NCBI RefSeq assembly: GCF_000212695.1
Contig: NC_015514.1
Location: forward strand, 3,410,001-3,474,000
Direction: 5' to 3'
DNA length: 64,000 nt
DNA from: Cellulomonas fimi ATCC 484
GTDB taxonomy: Bacteria; Actinomycetota; Actinomycetes; Actinomycetales; Cellulomonadaceae
Of this stretch, positions 47,143-54,623 are shown piece after piece (positions within the stretch are counted from its first letter, which is position 1; every line of letters begins with the position of its first letter). The notes under the pieces were generated by a model. That model saw nothing but the letters and a program-made list of their open reading frames with translations. It made no database searches and had not been told where the DNA came from. A program made the translations under genes and the position numbers.

Positions 47143-48220
47143 TGTACTCGGCCGTCAGGTTGGTGACAGTCGGCTGACGGGTGGGAGTCCGCCCAGGGCG
47201 TTGTGGCGTCGTCGAGTGTTGTAGTGCTCGAGCCAGGGGGCAAGGGCGGCGGCTCGTTCGTCGTTGGTGGTGAAGACCTGCCGGTAGGCCCACTCAGTCT
47301 GCAGAGTGCGGTTCAGTCGCTCGACCTTGCCGTTCTGCCAGGGGCAGTGCGGGCGGATGAAGACCTGCTTCGCGCCGAGGTCGGCGGCGACGTCGCGCAG
47401 TGACCAGCGGTAGGCCCAGGCGTTGTCGGTCATGATCCGCTCGATCCGGGTGATGCCGTGAGCGGCGAAGTAGGCCGCGGCGCGCGTCACGAACCCCGCG
47501 CAGGTGGCGCCTTTCTCGTCCGCGAGGATCTCGGAGTAGGCGAGCCGGGAATGGTCGTCGACCATGGAATGGACGTAGTCGAAGCCGATGGGGTCGTCCC
47601 GGTGCCGGTCGGCGACGTCGCGGCCCAGGGCGCGCCAGCCGCCGCCGTCGGGGATGCGCCCGAGCTTCTTGACGTCGACGTGGACCAGCTCGCCGGGCCG
47701 GTCGCGTTCGTAGCGGACCGCGGTGGCCTTGCTGGCCCGGACGACCTGGCCGGTCAGCGGGTCCAGGTCGCGCAGCAACGGCATCCCGCGCCGGCGCAGC
47801 ACCCTGGTGATCGTGCGCGCCGGGACACCCAGGGCCGCGCCCAGCACGTCCGGCCCTGACCGGTCACGTGCTCGCGCCGCGCAGATCGCGTCCTCCAGGG
47901 CGGCCGGTGTCCTGCTCGGGCTCGTCCGCGGCCGTGACGACCTGTCCACGAGACCGTCGGCCCCCTCGGCGCGCCAGCGCCGGACCCATCGGTAACCGGT
48001 CTGGCGGGCGATCCCGAGCTCGTGGGCGACGTGAGCGACCGGTCGACCCTGATGCACGACGCGGTCGATCAGCAGCTGGCGGCCACGCAGATTCAGTCGG
48101 GCGTTAGCGTGAGGCACGAGAACCTCCGGGTGGGTGTGGGCCTTCGACAAGCCACAGCCCAACCGGAGGTTCTCCTGTCGTCAACGGCCCCCGACGTCAC
48201 CAACGTCCCGGCCGAGTACA
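47143..48220 (-). mobile_element. Complete IS481-family insertion sequence (1078 bp)
   Basis: Imperfect terminal inverted repeats: the left end starts TGTACTCGGCCG-TCAG-GTTGGTGAC and the right end, read inward, TGTACTCGGCCG-GGAC-GTTGGTGAC, 22 of 25 matching. A single intact transposase gene fills the element. It is flanked by the 6-bp duplication CCTAGC, and its insertion split the CTAG that overlaps the stop codon of the older transposase remnant. The intact ends and gene indicate a recent, possibly still active insertion. Confidence 0.9.
47155..48117 (-). CDS. IS481-family transposase
   Basis: A 320-residue DDE transposase. An N-terminal helix-turn-helix (LLIDRVVHQGRPVAHVAHELGIARQTGYRWVRRW) is followed by the integrase core with the acidic triad in HVDVKKLGRI, SMVDDHSRLAY and the glutamate of CPWQNGKVERLNRTLQTEW. 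The C-terminus ends with RRHNALGGLPPVSRL. GTG 48117 is the likely start; an in-frame start 15 codons earlier is also open. The stop codon lies inside the left inverted repeat, as is common in compact IS. Confidence 0.92.
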   Translation of the reverse strand: MPHANARLNLRGRQLLIDRVVHQGRPVAHVAHELGIARQTGYRWVRRWRAEGADGLVDRSSRPRTSPSRTPAALEDAICAARARDRSGPDVLGAALGVPARTITRVLRRRGMPLLRDLDPLTGQVVRASKATAVRYERDRPGELVHVDVKKLGRIPDGGGWRALGRDVADRHRDDPIGFDYVHSMVDDHSRLAYSEILADEKGATCAGFVTRAAAYFAAHGITRIERIMTDNAWAYRWSLRDVAADLGAKQVFIRPHCPWQNGKVERLNRTLQTEWAYRQVFTTNDERAAALAPWLEHYNTRRRHNALGGLPPVSRLSPT

Positions 48221-48226
48221 CCTAGC
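48221..48226. repeat. Target-site duplication CCTAGC, right
   Basis: Right copy of the 6-bp duplication, directly after the right inverted repeat. Confidence 0.85.
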
Positions 48227-48536
48227 CCCACCCGCCTGCAGGGTTCGACCCCGTCTCGTAGCTGAAGGGCGGCACACGTGTGTCGTCCCACTGGCGCCGG
48301 GTCCGGGCCTCCCACGCCCGCTGAGCCACGAAGAGCAGCGCCTCAGCCCGGACGTCCCACCGTCGTCTGAACGTCCGTGGCTCAGCGACGATCTGTGCCA
48401 CGGTCTCCGGACCGTGCAGTACGGCGTCGCACCGGGCGTAAAGGAAACCGTCGGCGCTGATGCCGGGGATCCGCGGGAGCCACGACGGCTCTGATATGTC
48501 GCGCCAACGCTGCTGCGCGACGACGCGAAGATCCAT
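48222..48536 (-). CDS. Hypothetical protein beside the IS
   Basis: A 104-residue open frame with DISEPSWLPRIPGISADG and ALLFVAQRAWEARTRRQ; mixed charged and aromatic composition, no membrane helix, no recognised family. G+C is lower than in the neighbours. Its TAG lies within the CCTAGC target-site copy, so the reading frame was not shortened by the insertion. It overlaps no convincing gene but abuts the integrase remnant. May be a leftover of an integrated element. Confidence 0.4.
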   Translation of the reverse strand: MDLRVVAQQRWRDISEPSWLPRIPGISADGFLYARCDAVLHGPETVAQIVAEPRTFRRRWDVRAEALLFVAQRAWEARTRRQWDDTRVPPFSYETGSNPAGGWG

Positions 48537-48541
48537 GCGAC

Positions 48542-48757
48542 GCCTCGGGGCTGTCCCGTGGCGTCGACCCTGGATCGGTCCAGGCGTGGTGCGGCCACGA
48601 GTCGATCGCGACCACGAACCGGTACCGCCACTACCTCGGAGCCGCCGGGGCCGGGGCCGGGGCCGACGAGGCAGTTCTGAACAGGCTCAACGGGGCTGGG
48701 GGCGCGCCGGGGTTGCGCGAGACACGGTCCACCTCGGATGGCGGGCACAGCGGCTGA
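48542..48757 (+). pseudogene. C-terminal remnant of a tyrosine integrase
   Basis: About 71 codons to TGA 48755-48757 encode SVQAWCGHESIATTNRYRHY followed by LGAAGAG. This is the end of the catalytic domain of phage/ICE tyrosine recombinases: the GH of the active site and the nucleophile tyrosine of NRYRHYLG are kept. Everything upstream of about residue ASGLSRG is missing. The fragment points to the 3' end of tRNA-Ala 80 bp away, the position expected for an integrase that used that tRNA as attachment site. Confidence 0.75.
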
Positions 48758-48798
48758 CCCGAGCCGTTGCAGCCTCACGGAGCGTTCACCGCAGAACG

Positions 48799-48832
48799 AC
48801 GAAGGCCGGACCCTGGTGGGTCCGGCCTTCGT
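48799..48832. terminator. Bidirectional hairpin between integrase remnant and tRNA-Ala
   Basis: ACGAAGGCCGGACCC (48799-48813) pairs with GGGTCCGGCCTTCGT (48818-48832), loop 4 nt. It lies just downstream of the tRNA 3' end on the minus strand and would stop tRNA transcription. Confidence 0.8.
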
Positions 48833-48836
48833 CTTG

Positions 48837-48912
<76 letters not shown>

Positions 48913-49001
48913 TTGAGCGGGCTACAGACTAGCACCACGTCCCGGGGAACCGTGAAATCGGCGTCCCTCCCGGACGGGGGCCGGGATCGGCCGACGTCGG
49001 C

Positions 49002-50315
49002 TCACTCCCCCGCGGCACGCCGCTTGGCCAGGACCGCGTTGAGGTCGATGCTGCCGGTCGTCGTGGGCGCAGGCTCGGCCACCACGGGCACCTCGGCGAC
49101 GGGCTCGGTCAGGGTCTCGGCGCGCGGCGCGGTGGTCGCCTCGTCGAGCGGCGCGGGCTCCCGGCGGGGTGCGGTCGCCTTCATCGTGTAGGTGGGCCGC
49201 GGGACGGGCACGGGCGACCAGCCGTCGCCGTCCGCGTCGGCGTCGGTCCGCTCGGGGCGGGCGTCCGTGCGCTCGTCGGCGGAGCGGTCCGTCACGGAGC
49301 GGCGGACGACGGGCGTCGCGCCCGTCGTGGCGTGCCGGGCGGGCGCAGGGGCCTCGCCACGGTCCTCGACGATGCGCGCGAAGACCTCGGTGCTCGCGTC
49401 GGACGGGTGGACGGCACGGCCCGTGACGATCGCGTGCGGGGCGGCGTCGGCGACGGTGCGCTCGGGCACGGCCGGAGTGGCCCCCGTGCGGACGGCCGGC
49501 GTCGCGCCGGTCCGGACCACCGGCGTGGCACCCGTCGTCGTCCGGACCACCGGCGTCGCGCCCGTGGTGGCGCGCACGGTGGGCGTGGCGCCCGTGGACG
49601 TGCCGACGCGCGGCGTCGCACCGGTCGTGGCCCGCGCCTCGGCGACGGCCCGCATGGCCCCGGTGCGCGGCCCGCCCGGGATGCGCTCCTCCGCCATGCG
49701 CGCCTCCCACGCGGCGTCGGCGGCACGTCCCGCGAGCACGGCGCGACGGCCGAGAACGAGGACGCCGCCGAGCAGCACGCTCGGCACGGCGCCCGCGACC
49801 CACGTGACGGCGGGCGCGAGTCCGGCGAAGGCCCACCCCACGACGGTGGCGACGACGAGCAGCCCCGCGAGCAGCGCACGGCGGCGCGCGGCCGCGGCAC
49901 GGCGCGCGACGGCGGCCGCGCGGGCGGCACGCGCCTGCGCGGCGCGGCGTGCGGCGTCGGCGGTGATCCTGTCCTGGGTCGCGGTCGGTCGGTCCACGGT
50001 GGTACCTCCAGTCGCGGGCCCGGCGACGAGCGCCGGAAGCCCTGTGCCCGGGGTCAGCAGCCCCGGCGAACCACCGCCCACCGTCCCGCAGTCGGCCGAA
50101 CCGGTCGCGGGCGCCTCGCGCGACCGCCGGAACGTCCCCGACCGGCGGAGCCGGCCCGTGCGTTCGCTCACGGCGACCACGCGCAGCGCCTGCGAGAACC
50201 GGTCGTCCGTCCGGGACTCGAGCAGCTGCTGCCGGTGCCGCAGCTTGTGCGGCACCAGGTAGGCCCCCCACAGTGCCACGAGCGCCAGGGCGACGAGGCC
50301 TGCGAGATCGTCCAC
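49002..50315 (-). CDS. SepX/GlpR-like divisome membrane protein
   Basis: A 437-residue membrane protein with an N-terminal helix (LAGLVALALVALWGAYLVP) followed by HKLRHRQQL, a second hydrophobic pair at about 150-195 (LLAGLLVVATVVGWAFAGLAP and SVLLGGVLVLGRRA), and a long disordered cytoplasmic tail. The position next to a RimJ-type acetyltransferase, Glp and UGPase and the topology match SepX of Streptomyces and GlpR of Corynebacterium, membrane partners of the divisome. The tail has seven TGATP units (about residues 230-320) and ends in GSIDLNAVLAKRRAAGE, a likely protein-binding peptide. GTG start 6 nt after TACCGT. Function is inferred from synteny. Confidence 0.65.
   Translation of the reverse strand: MDDLAGLVALALVALWGAYLVPHKLRHRQQLLESRTDDRFSQALRVVAVSERTGRLRRSGTFRRSREAPATGSADCGTVGGGSPGLLTPGTGLPALVAGPATGGTTVDRPTATQDRITADAARRAAQARAARAAAVARRAAAARRRALLAGLLVVATVVGWAFAGLAPAVTWVAGAVPSVLLGGVLVLGRRAVLAGRAADAAWEARMAEERIPGGPRTGAMRAVAEARATTGATPRVGTSTGATPTVRATTGATPVVRTTTGATPVVRTGATPAVRTGATPAVPERTVADAAPHAIVTGRAVHPSDASTEVFARIVEDRGEAPAPARHATTGATPVVRRSVTDRSADERTDARPERTDADADGDGWSPVPVPRPTYTMKATAPRREPAPLDEATTAPRAETLTEPVAEVPVVAEPAPTTTGSIDLNAVLAKRRAAGE
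49290..49640 (-). repeat. Repeats encoding TGATP motifs
   Basis: Seven copies of a 27-30-bp unit with core ACGGGCGCGACGCC-like sequence (TGATPxVR) lie within the tail of the gene at 49002, six of them clustered at about 49480-49630. Copy number may vary by recombination. Confidence 0.75.
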
Positions 50316-50321
50316 GTCACG

Positions 50322-50327
50322 ACGGTA
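50322..50327 (-). promoter_or_regulatory. -10 element TACCGT of the SepX/GlpR-like gene
   Basis: TACCGT on the minus strand ends 6 nt before GTG 50315. Confidence 0.5.
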
Positions 50328-50378
50328 GGGGGCGGACCGGGAACTCGCAGGGACCGCACCGGCGTGTCGGGTGGCGCA

Positions 50379-50987
50379 TCACCCCGCGGGCGCTCCACGC
50401 GACGCCCGCCAGCGGGCCAGCAGACCCTCCGGGACCTCCTCGGTCGTGAGCGCGAAGGTCCGGTGGTCGCACCACGCCCCCTGGATGTGCAGGTAGCGCT
50501 CGCGCAGGCCCTCGTCGCGGAACCCGAGCTTCTCCACGACGCGCAGCGACGGGCCGTTCTCGGGCCGGATGTTGATCTCGACGCGGTGCAGGCCGAGCGC
50601 GCCGAAGCAGTGGTCGGTCGCAAGGGCGACGGCGGTCGGGGTGATGCCCTGGCCGGCGACGTGCTCGGAGACCCAGTACCCGATGCTCGCCGAGCGCAGC
50701 GACCCGTAGGAGATCGACGCGACCGTGAGCTGCCCGACGAGCTCGCCGTGGTGGTCGACGGCGAACGGCAGGGTCACGCCCGCGCGGGCCTGCGCGGACA
50801 GCGTCCGGACGAACGCGCCGAACGTCGGGCGCGAGCCCGTCACCGGCTCGGGGCTGGTCGCGTCCCACGGCTCGAGCCACCCGGCGTTGCGGGCGCGCAG
50901 CGTCATCCACGCGTCCTGGTCACGGCGCCGCAGCGGGCGCAGGCGCACGGGTCCCTCGACGAGCACCGCCGGCCATCCCACGACCAT
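50379..50987 (-). CDS. RimJ/RimL-type GNAT N-acetyltransferase
   Basis: A 202-residue acetyltransferase of the kind that acetylates protein N-termini. It has VRLRPLRRRDQDAW at the start, the acetyl-CoA site GYWVSEHVAGQGITPTAVALATDHCF, and the C-terminal HRVEINIRPENGPSLRVVEKLGFRDEGLRERYLHI typical of RimJ. ATG 50987 has GAGGGG about 8 nt upstream and lies 12 bp after the glp stop, so the two are co-transcribed, as in mycobacteria and corynebacteria. Substrate unknown. Confidence 0.9.
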   Translation of the reverse strand: MVVGWPAVLVEGPVRLRPLRRRDQDAWMTLRARNAGWLEPWDATSPEPVTGSRPTFGAFVRTLSAQARAGVTLPFAVDHHGELVGQLTVASISYGSLRSASIGYWVSEHVAGQGITPTAVALATDHCFGALGLHRVEINIRPENGPSLRVVEKLGFRDEGLRERYLHIQGAWCDHRTFALTTEEVPEGLLARWRASRGAPAG

Positions 50988-50999
50988 CGTCGACGCCCC

Positions 51000-52238
51000 T
51001 CAGCCCTCGAGGACCAGGCAGTGCACGACCTGCCCGGGGTGGACGGTGAGGTCCTGCTCGCCGACGACGGCCAGGGCGTTGGCCCGCGACAGCGCGTGCA
51101 CGGTCGGCGCCGCGGGGTCCCCGACGGGCGTCACGCGGTACCCCTCCTCGGGGGAGCCGAGGACGGTCGCGGGCACGAACTGGCGCAGCCCGGGCGGCGA
51201 GACCCAGCCCGTGGTGGCTTCGGCGGCGACCGACGGGCGGAACAGCTCGGTGTGGCCGGCCATCGCGCGCAGGGCGGGGCGGACGAAGACCTCGAACGAC
51301 ACCTGCGCGGCGACGGGGTGCCCCTGCAGCGCGAACAGCGGCACGGCCCGGTCGCGGCCCAGCGCGTCGCCGACGGACCCGAACCCGTGCCGGAACCCCG
51401 GGGTCATCGCGACCTGGTCGAGCCGCACCGTGCCGAGCGGCGCGAGGACGTCCTTGACGGTGTCGTGCGCGAGCTCGGACAGCCCGCCGGTGACGACGAC
51501 CATGTCGGCGCGCACGAGCTGGTCGTCGAGCGCCTCGCGCAGCGTCGCGCGGTCGTCGGGCAGGATCCCGACGCGCACGGGTGCGGCGCCGGCGTCGCGG
51601 ACGGCGGCCTCGAGCGCGTGCCCGTCGGCCTCGTAGACGCCGCCGTCGCGTGCCGCGGCGGTGCCGGGCTCGACGAGCTCGTCGCCGACGGACAGGAGTA
51701 CGACGCGGGGCGTGGGGTGCACGCGCAGCCGCCCGCGCCCGATGCTCGCGGCGAGCGCGAGCTGCCGGGCGCCGAGCCGCGTGCCGGCGACGAGCACCGT
51801 CTCCCCCGCGCGCACGTCGCTGCCCGCGTGGCGCACGTGCTGGCCCGCGACGGCGGGGCGCTGCATCGCGACCTGGGCGGCGCCACGGTCCGTCTCCTCG
51901 AGCGGCACGACGGCGTCCGCGCCGAGGGGCAGGGGCGCTCCCGACGCGACCCGCACGGCCTGGCCCGGCACGAGCCGCAGCTGCGCGTCGGCCCCGGGAC
52001 GCACGTCGTGCGCGACGGGCAGCGCGCGCGACGCCGCGTACCCGGCGGCGACCGCGGTGTCGTGCGCCGCGACCGCGTACCCGTCGCGCGCGGCCAGCGC
52101 ACGGACCGGCAGGTCACGGACCGCCGCCACGTCCTCCGCGAGGATGCAGCCCACCGCGTCGTGCAGCACCACGTCGAGCGGCGCGACCGGGCCGACGGCG
52201 GCGAGCACCGCGGCCAGGTGGTCCTGGACCGATCTCAT
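51000..52238 (-). CDS. glp: Gephyrin-like MoeA homolog Glp
   Basis: A 412-residue MoeA-fold protein. In Corynebacterium the member at this locus, Glp, binds FtsZ and the membrane receptor GlpR and links division to polar growth. MoeA landmarks are present but altered: ARDGYAV is kept, while the molybdopterin motifs read TGGLSELAHDTVKD instead of TGGVS-GDYD-K, and LQGHPVAAQVSFEVFVRP instead of LPGNPVSA. This argues against a plain molybdenum insertase. The gene is one of a conserved set with UGPase, RimJ and SepX/GlpR-like genes. ATG 52238 lies 6 nt after CAGAAT. Confidence 0.82.
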   Translation of the reverse strand: MRSVQDHLAAVLAAVGPVAPLDVVLHDAVGCILAEDVAAVRDLPVRALAARDGYAVAAHDTAVAAGYAASRALPVAHDVRPGADAQLRLVPGQAVRVASGAPLPLGADAVVPLEETDRGAAQVAMQRPAVAGQHVRHAGSDVRAGETVLVAGTRLGARQLALAASIGRGRLRVHPTPRVVLLSVGDELVEPGTAAARDGGVYEADGHALEAAVRDAGAAPVRVGILPDDRATLREALDDQLVRADMVVVTGGLSELAHDTVKDVLAPLGTVRLDQVAMTPGFRHGFGSVGDALGRDRAVPLFALQGHPVAAQVSFEVFVRPALRAMAGHTELFRPSVAAEATTGWVSPPGLRQFVPATVLGSPEEGYRVTPVGDPAAPTVHALSRANALAVVGEQDLTVHPGQVVHCLVLEG

Positions 52239-52326
52239 GCGCGCATTCTGCCCTGCGCGCGCACGGCCCGGGGACGGGCCGGGCCGTGCGCGTCGAGCCA
52301 GAGCCGGGAGGCGGGCAGCCGACCGC

Positions 52327-52363
52327 CGTCCCGCCCGCCCGTCACCCGCCGACGGGCGGGACG
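52327..52363 (-). terminator. Terminator after the UGPase gene
   Basis: CGTCCCGCCC (52327-52336) pairs with GGGCGGGACG (52354-52363), directly beyond the stop codon of the UGPase gene on the minus strand. Confidence 0.7.
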
Positions 52364-52370
52364 GGCGTCG

Positions 52371-53759
52371 TCAGGACAGGCCGTCGGGCCCCACCCGCGC
52401 ACCGTCGGGCACCCGCGCCGGTGCGCCCGGGTCGTCGAGCACCGCGTCGCCCGTCACGACCACGCCCGACCCGAACGTCCAGTCGCCACGCACGCGCAGC
52501 GACGACGCCCCGACGAGCGACGGCGTGGCGGGCACGCGCGCGTCGAACGCCGCGATCGTCTTGTAGTGCTCGTCGTCGAGGTCGACGAACGGGGCCTCGA
52601 CCTGCGCGGCCAGCCGGTGGTCCGGCTCCAGCCGGTACACGTCGGAGCGCAGCACCAGCAGGTCGTTCGTCGTCTTGACCGGCAGGAACCGCGAGCGGTC
52701 CACCTCCAGCACGGCGGCGCCGTCGAACACCTCGATCGCGGCGCCCATGGCGGACTCGACCTGGACGACCTTGGTCGACGCCTTGTCGCTCGGGTCGACG
52801 GTCTTCTCGTTGCGGATCAACGGCAGGTCCAGCACGCCGCCCGTGCGGTCGAGCTCGGCGCGCAGCGCCCGCAGGTCCAGCCACAGGTTGTTCGTGTTGA
52901 AGTACCGGTGCCGCTCGATGTCGCCCGCGGCGGCGGCGTCCTCGGGCGGTGTCTGGGCCGACTCGCGCAGCACGATCCGGCCGTCCGCGCGCCGCACGAC
53001 GAGGTGCCCGCCCTTGCGGTCGGCGGGGGTGCGGCGGGCGACCTCCGCGGCGAACGGGGCGCCCGTGCGCGCGAACCAGCCCGCGATGCGCGCGTCCGGC
53101 GACGCGCCGAGGTTGTCGGAGTTCGACACCGTCGCGTACCGGAACCCCGCGTCGAGCAGCGCGTCCAGGACGCCCGACGCGTGCAGCGCCGTGTACAGGT
53201 CGCCGTGGCCCGGCGGGCACCACTCGAGGTCCGGGTCGGCGGGCCACTCGACGGGCGTCAGGTCGTCGGCGCGCAGCTTGGGCTCGCGGTTCTGCACGAA
53301 GTCGAGCGGCAGCCCGTCCACCGCCAGGTCCGGGTACGACGCGAGCGCGGCGAGGGTCTCGTCGCGCGTGCGGAAGCTGTTCATCAGGACGAGCGGCAGC
53401 CGCGCGCCCGTCGACCGCCGGGCCTCGAGGACCTGGCCCGCGATGACGTCGAGGAACGTCGCGTCGTCCCGCACGCGCAGCAGGGACTTGGCGCGGTCCA
53501 TGCCCATCGACGTGCCGAGCCCGCCGTTGAGCTTGACGACCGCGGTGACCGCGAGCGCGTCGCGCGCGGTCGCGTCGTCCACGTCGAGGTCCGCCAGGTG
53601 CGGGACGTCGGTCAGCGGGTCGACCCCGCTCTCCGGGATCACCCCCGTCTCCCCCGACTCCAGGAGTCCGTAGAACCGGGAGAAGACGTCGATCGCGGTG
53701 GGGTGCACCCCGCCGTCGGTCATCTTGCGCTGGGCCTGTGCGAGTCCGTGGGCGCTCAT
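52371..53759 (-). CDS. UTP-glucose-1-phosphate uridylyltransferase, eukaryotic (UDPGP) type
   Basis: Makes UDP-glucose for glycan and glycolipid synthesis. The 462-residue protein belongs to the UDPGP family found in eukaryotes and many actinobacteria, not to the short bacterial GalU family: it has VVKLNGGLGTSMGMDRAKSL, the LMNSFRTRDET segment, VEWCPPGHGDLYTAL-like PPGHG loop, SNSDNLGA, FNTNNLW and the KTTNDLLVLRSDVY C-terminal region. ATG 53759 is preceded by TAGCAT at 6 nt. It is divergent from the 5-formyl-THF cyclo-ligase. Confidence 0.92.
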   Translation of the reverse strand: MSAHGLAQAQRKMTDGGVHPTAIDVFSRFYGLLESGETGVIPESGVDPLTDVPHLADLDVDDATARDALAVTAVVKLNGGLGTSMGMDRAKSLLRVRDDATFLDVIAGQVLEARRSTGARLPLVLMNSFRTRDETLAALASYPDLAVDGLPLDFVQNREPKLRADDLTPVEWPADPDLEWCPPGHGDLYTALHASGVLDALLDAGFRYATVSNSDNLGASPDARIAGWFARTGAPFAAEVARRTPADRKGGHLVVRRADGRIVLRESAQTPPEDAAAAGDIERHRYFNTNNLWLDLRALRAELDRTGGVLDLPLIRNEKTVDPSDKASTKVVQVESAMGAAIEVFDGAAVLEVDRSRFLPVKTTNDLLVLRSDVYRLEPDHRLAAQVEAPFVDLDDEHYKTIAAFDARVPATPSLVGASSLRVRGDWTFGSGVVVTGDAVLDDPGAPARVPDGARVGPDGLS

Positions 53760-53765
53760 CCTGCG

Positions 53766-53771
53766 ATGCTA
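53766..53771 (-). promoter_or_regulatory. -10 element TAGCAT of the UGPase gene
   Basis: TAGCAT on the minus strand ends 6 nt before ATG 53759. Confidence 0.55.
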
Positions 53772-53802
53772 GGTCGACCGGTGCGACCCCGCAGTGGTGC
53801 GC

Positions 53803-53819
53803 GTCACGACACGTGTGAC
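53803..53819. promoter_or_regulatory. Inverted repeat GTCAC-N7-GTGAC in the divergent promoter region
   Basis: GTCACGACACGTGTGAC lies 44 bp before the UGPase start and 108 bp before the cyclo-ligase. Possible operator; the regulator is unknown. Confidence 0.3.
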
Positions 53820-53926
53820 ATTCGTCCGTCGTTCCACCGCAGGTCACGCGCCGTCCGCCAACCTCCCCCGGACCTTCACACCGGGGTCCTGCCCGTCAGG
53901 GGCCGCGCGTGGGCCAGACTGGTGCC

Positions 53927-54613
53927 ATGAGCAGCGTCGCCCAGCCGTACCCGTCCGTGTCCGAGGGGGACGAGGTCGAGGACGTGAAGGACCGGCTCCG
54001 CCGCTCCATCCGGGACGCGCGCACCGCCCGCTCACCCCGCCGCCGCGAGGCCGCGGCCCAGGCCCTCGCCGAGGTCGTCACGACCATCCCCGCCGTCGCC
54101 GAGGCCCGCTGCGTCGCCGTCTACGCCGCCCGGCCCTCCGAGCCCGGCACGCTGCCCCTGCTCGACGCGCTCGCCGCGCGCGGCGTGCGGCTGCTGCTGC
54201 CCGTCCTCGGGTCGGGGCTGCAGCGCGACTGGGCCGAGTACGCCGGCCGCGAGGACCTGCGCGAGCGCGCCCCCGGCCGTCCCCCGGAGCCCGGCGGCCC
54301 GACGCTCGGCCCCGCCGCGCTCGCCGACGCGGACGTCGTGCTGGCCCCGGCGCTCGCGGTCGACACGTCGGGCGCGCGGCTCGGGCAGGGTGGCGGCTGG
54401 TACGACCGGGCGCTGCTGCACGCGCGGCCCGGCGCCCCCGTCGTCGGCATCGTCTACCCCGAGGAGCTGTACGACGCGCGCGAGCGGCCGCTGCCGCGCG
54501 AGCCGCACGACCGGCTCGTCGACGCCGTCGCCACGCCTGACGGCTGGCAGCCCGTCGGGCCGACCGTCGCGACCCCCGAGGGTCGCCGACGGGTCGGCCC
54601 CGGCGTCGCCTGA
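53927..54613 (+). CDS. 5-formyltetrahydrofolate cyclo-ligase
   Basis: Converts 5-formyl-THF to 5,10-methenyl-THF with ATP, returning stored folate to one-carbon metabolism. The 228-residue protein has DVKDRLRRSIRDAR at the N-terminus and the conserved LGQGGGWYDRALL with the phosphate-binding glycines, then VVGIVYPEEL and DRLVDAVATPDG. ATG 53927 follows CAGACT by 6 nt. The C-terminal 30 residues are a Gly/Pro-rich extension. Confidence 0.93.
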   Translation: MSSVAQPYPSVSEGDEVEDVKDRLRRSIRDARTARSPRRREAAAQALAEVVTTIPAVAEARCVAVYAARPSEPGTLPLLDALAARGVRLLLPVLGSGLQRDWAEYAGREDLRERAPGRPPEPGGPTLGPAALADADVVLAPALAVDTSGARLGQGGGWYDRALLHARPGAPVVGIVYPEELYDARERPLPREPHDRLVDAVATPDGWQPVGPTVATPEGRRRVGPGVA

Positions 54614-54623
54614 CCGCCTGACG

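Noticed and set aside
51000..52238. Canonical molybdopterin molybdenumtransferase MoeA
   Set aside because: Two conserved molybdopterin-site motifs are altered and the neighbours match the Glp locus; plain MoeA function is therefore not claimed.
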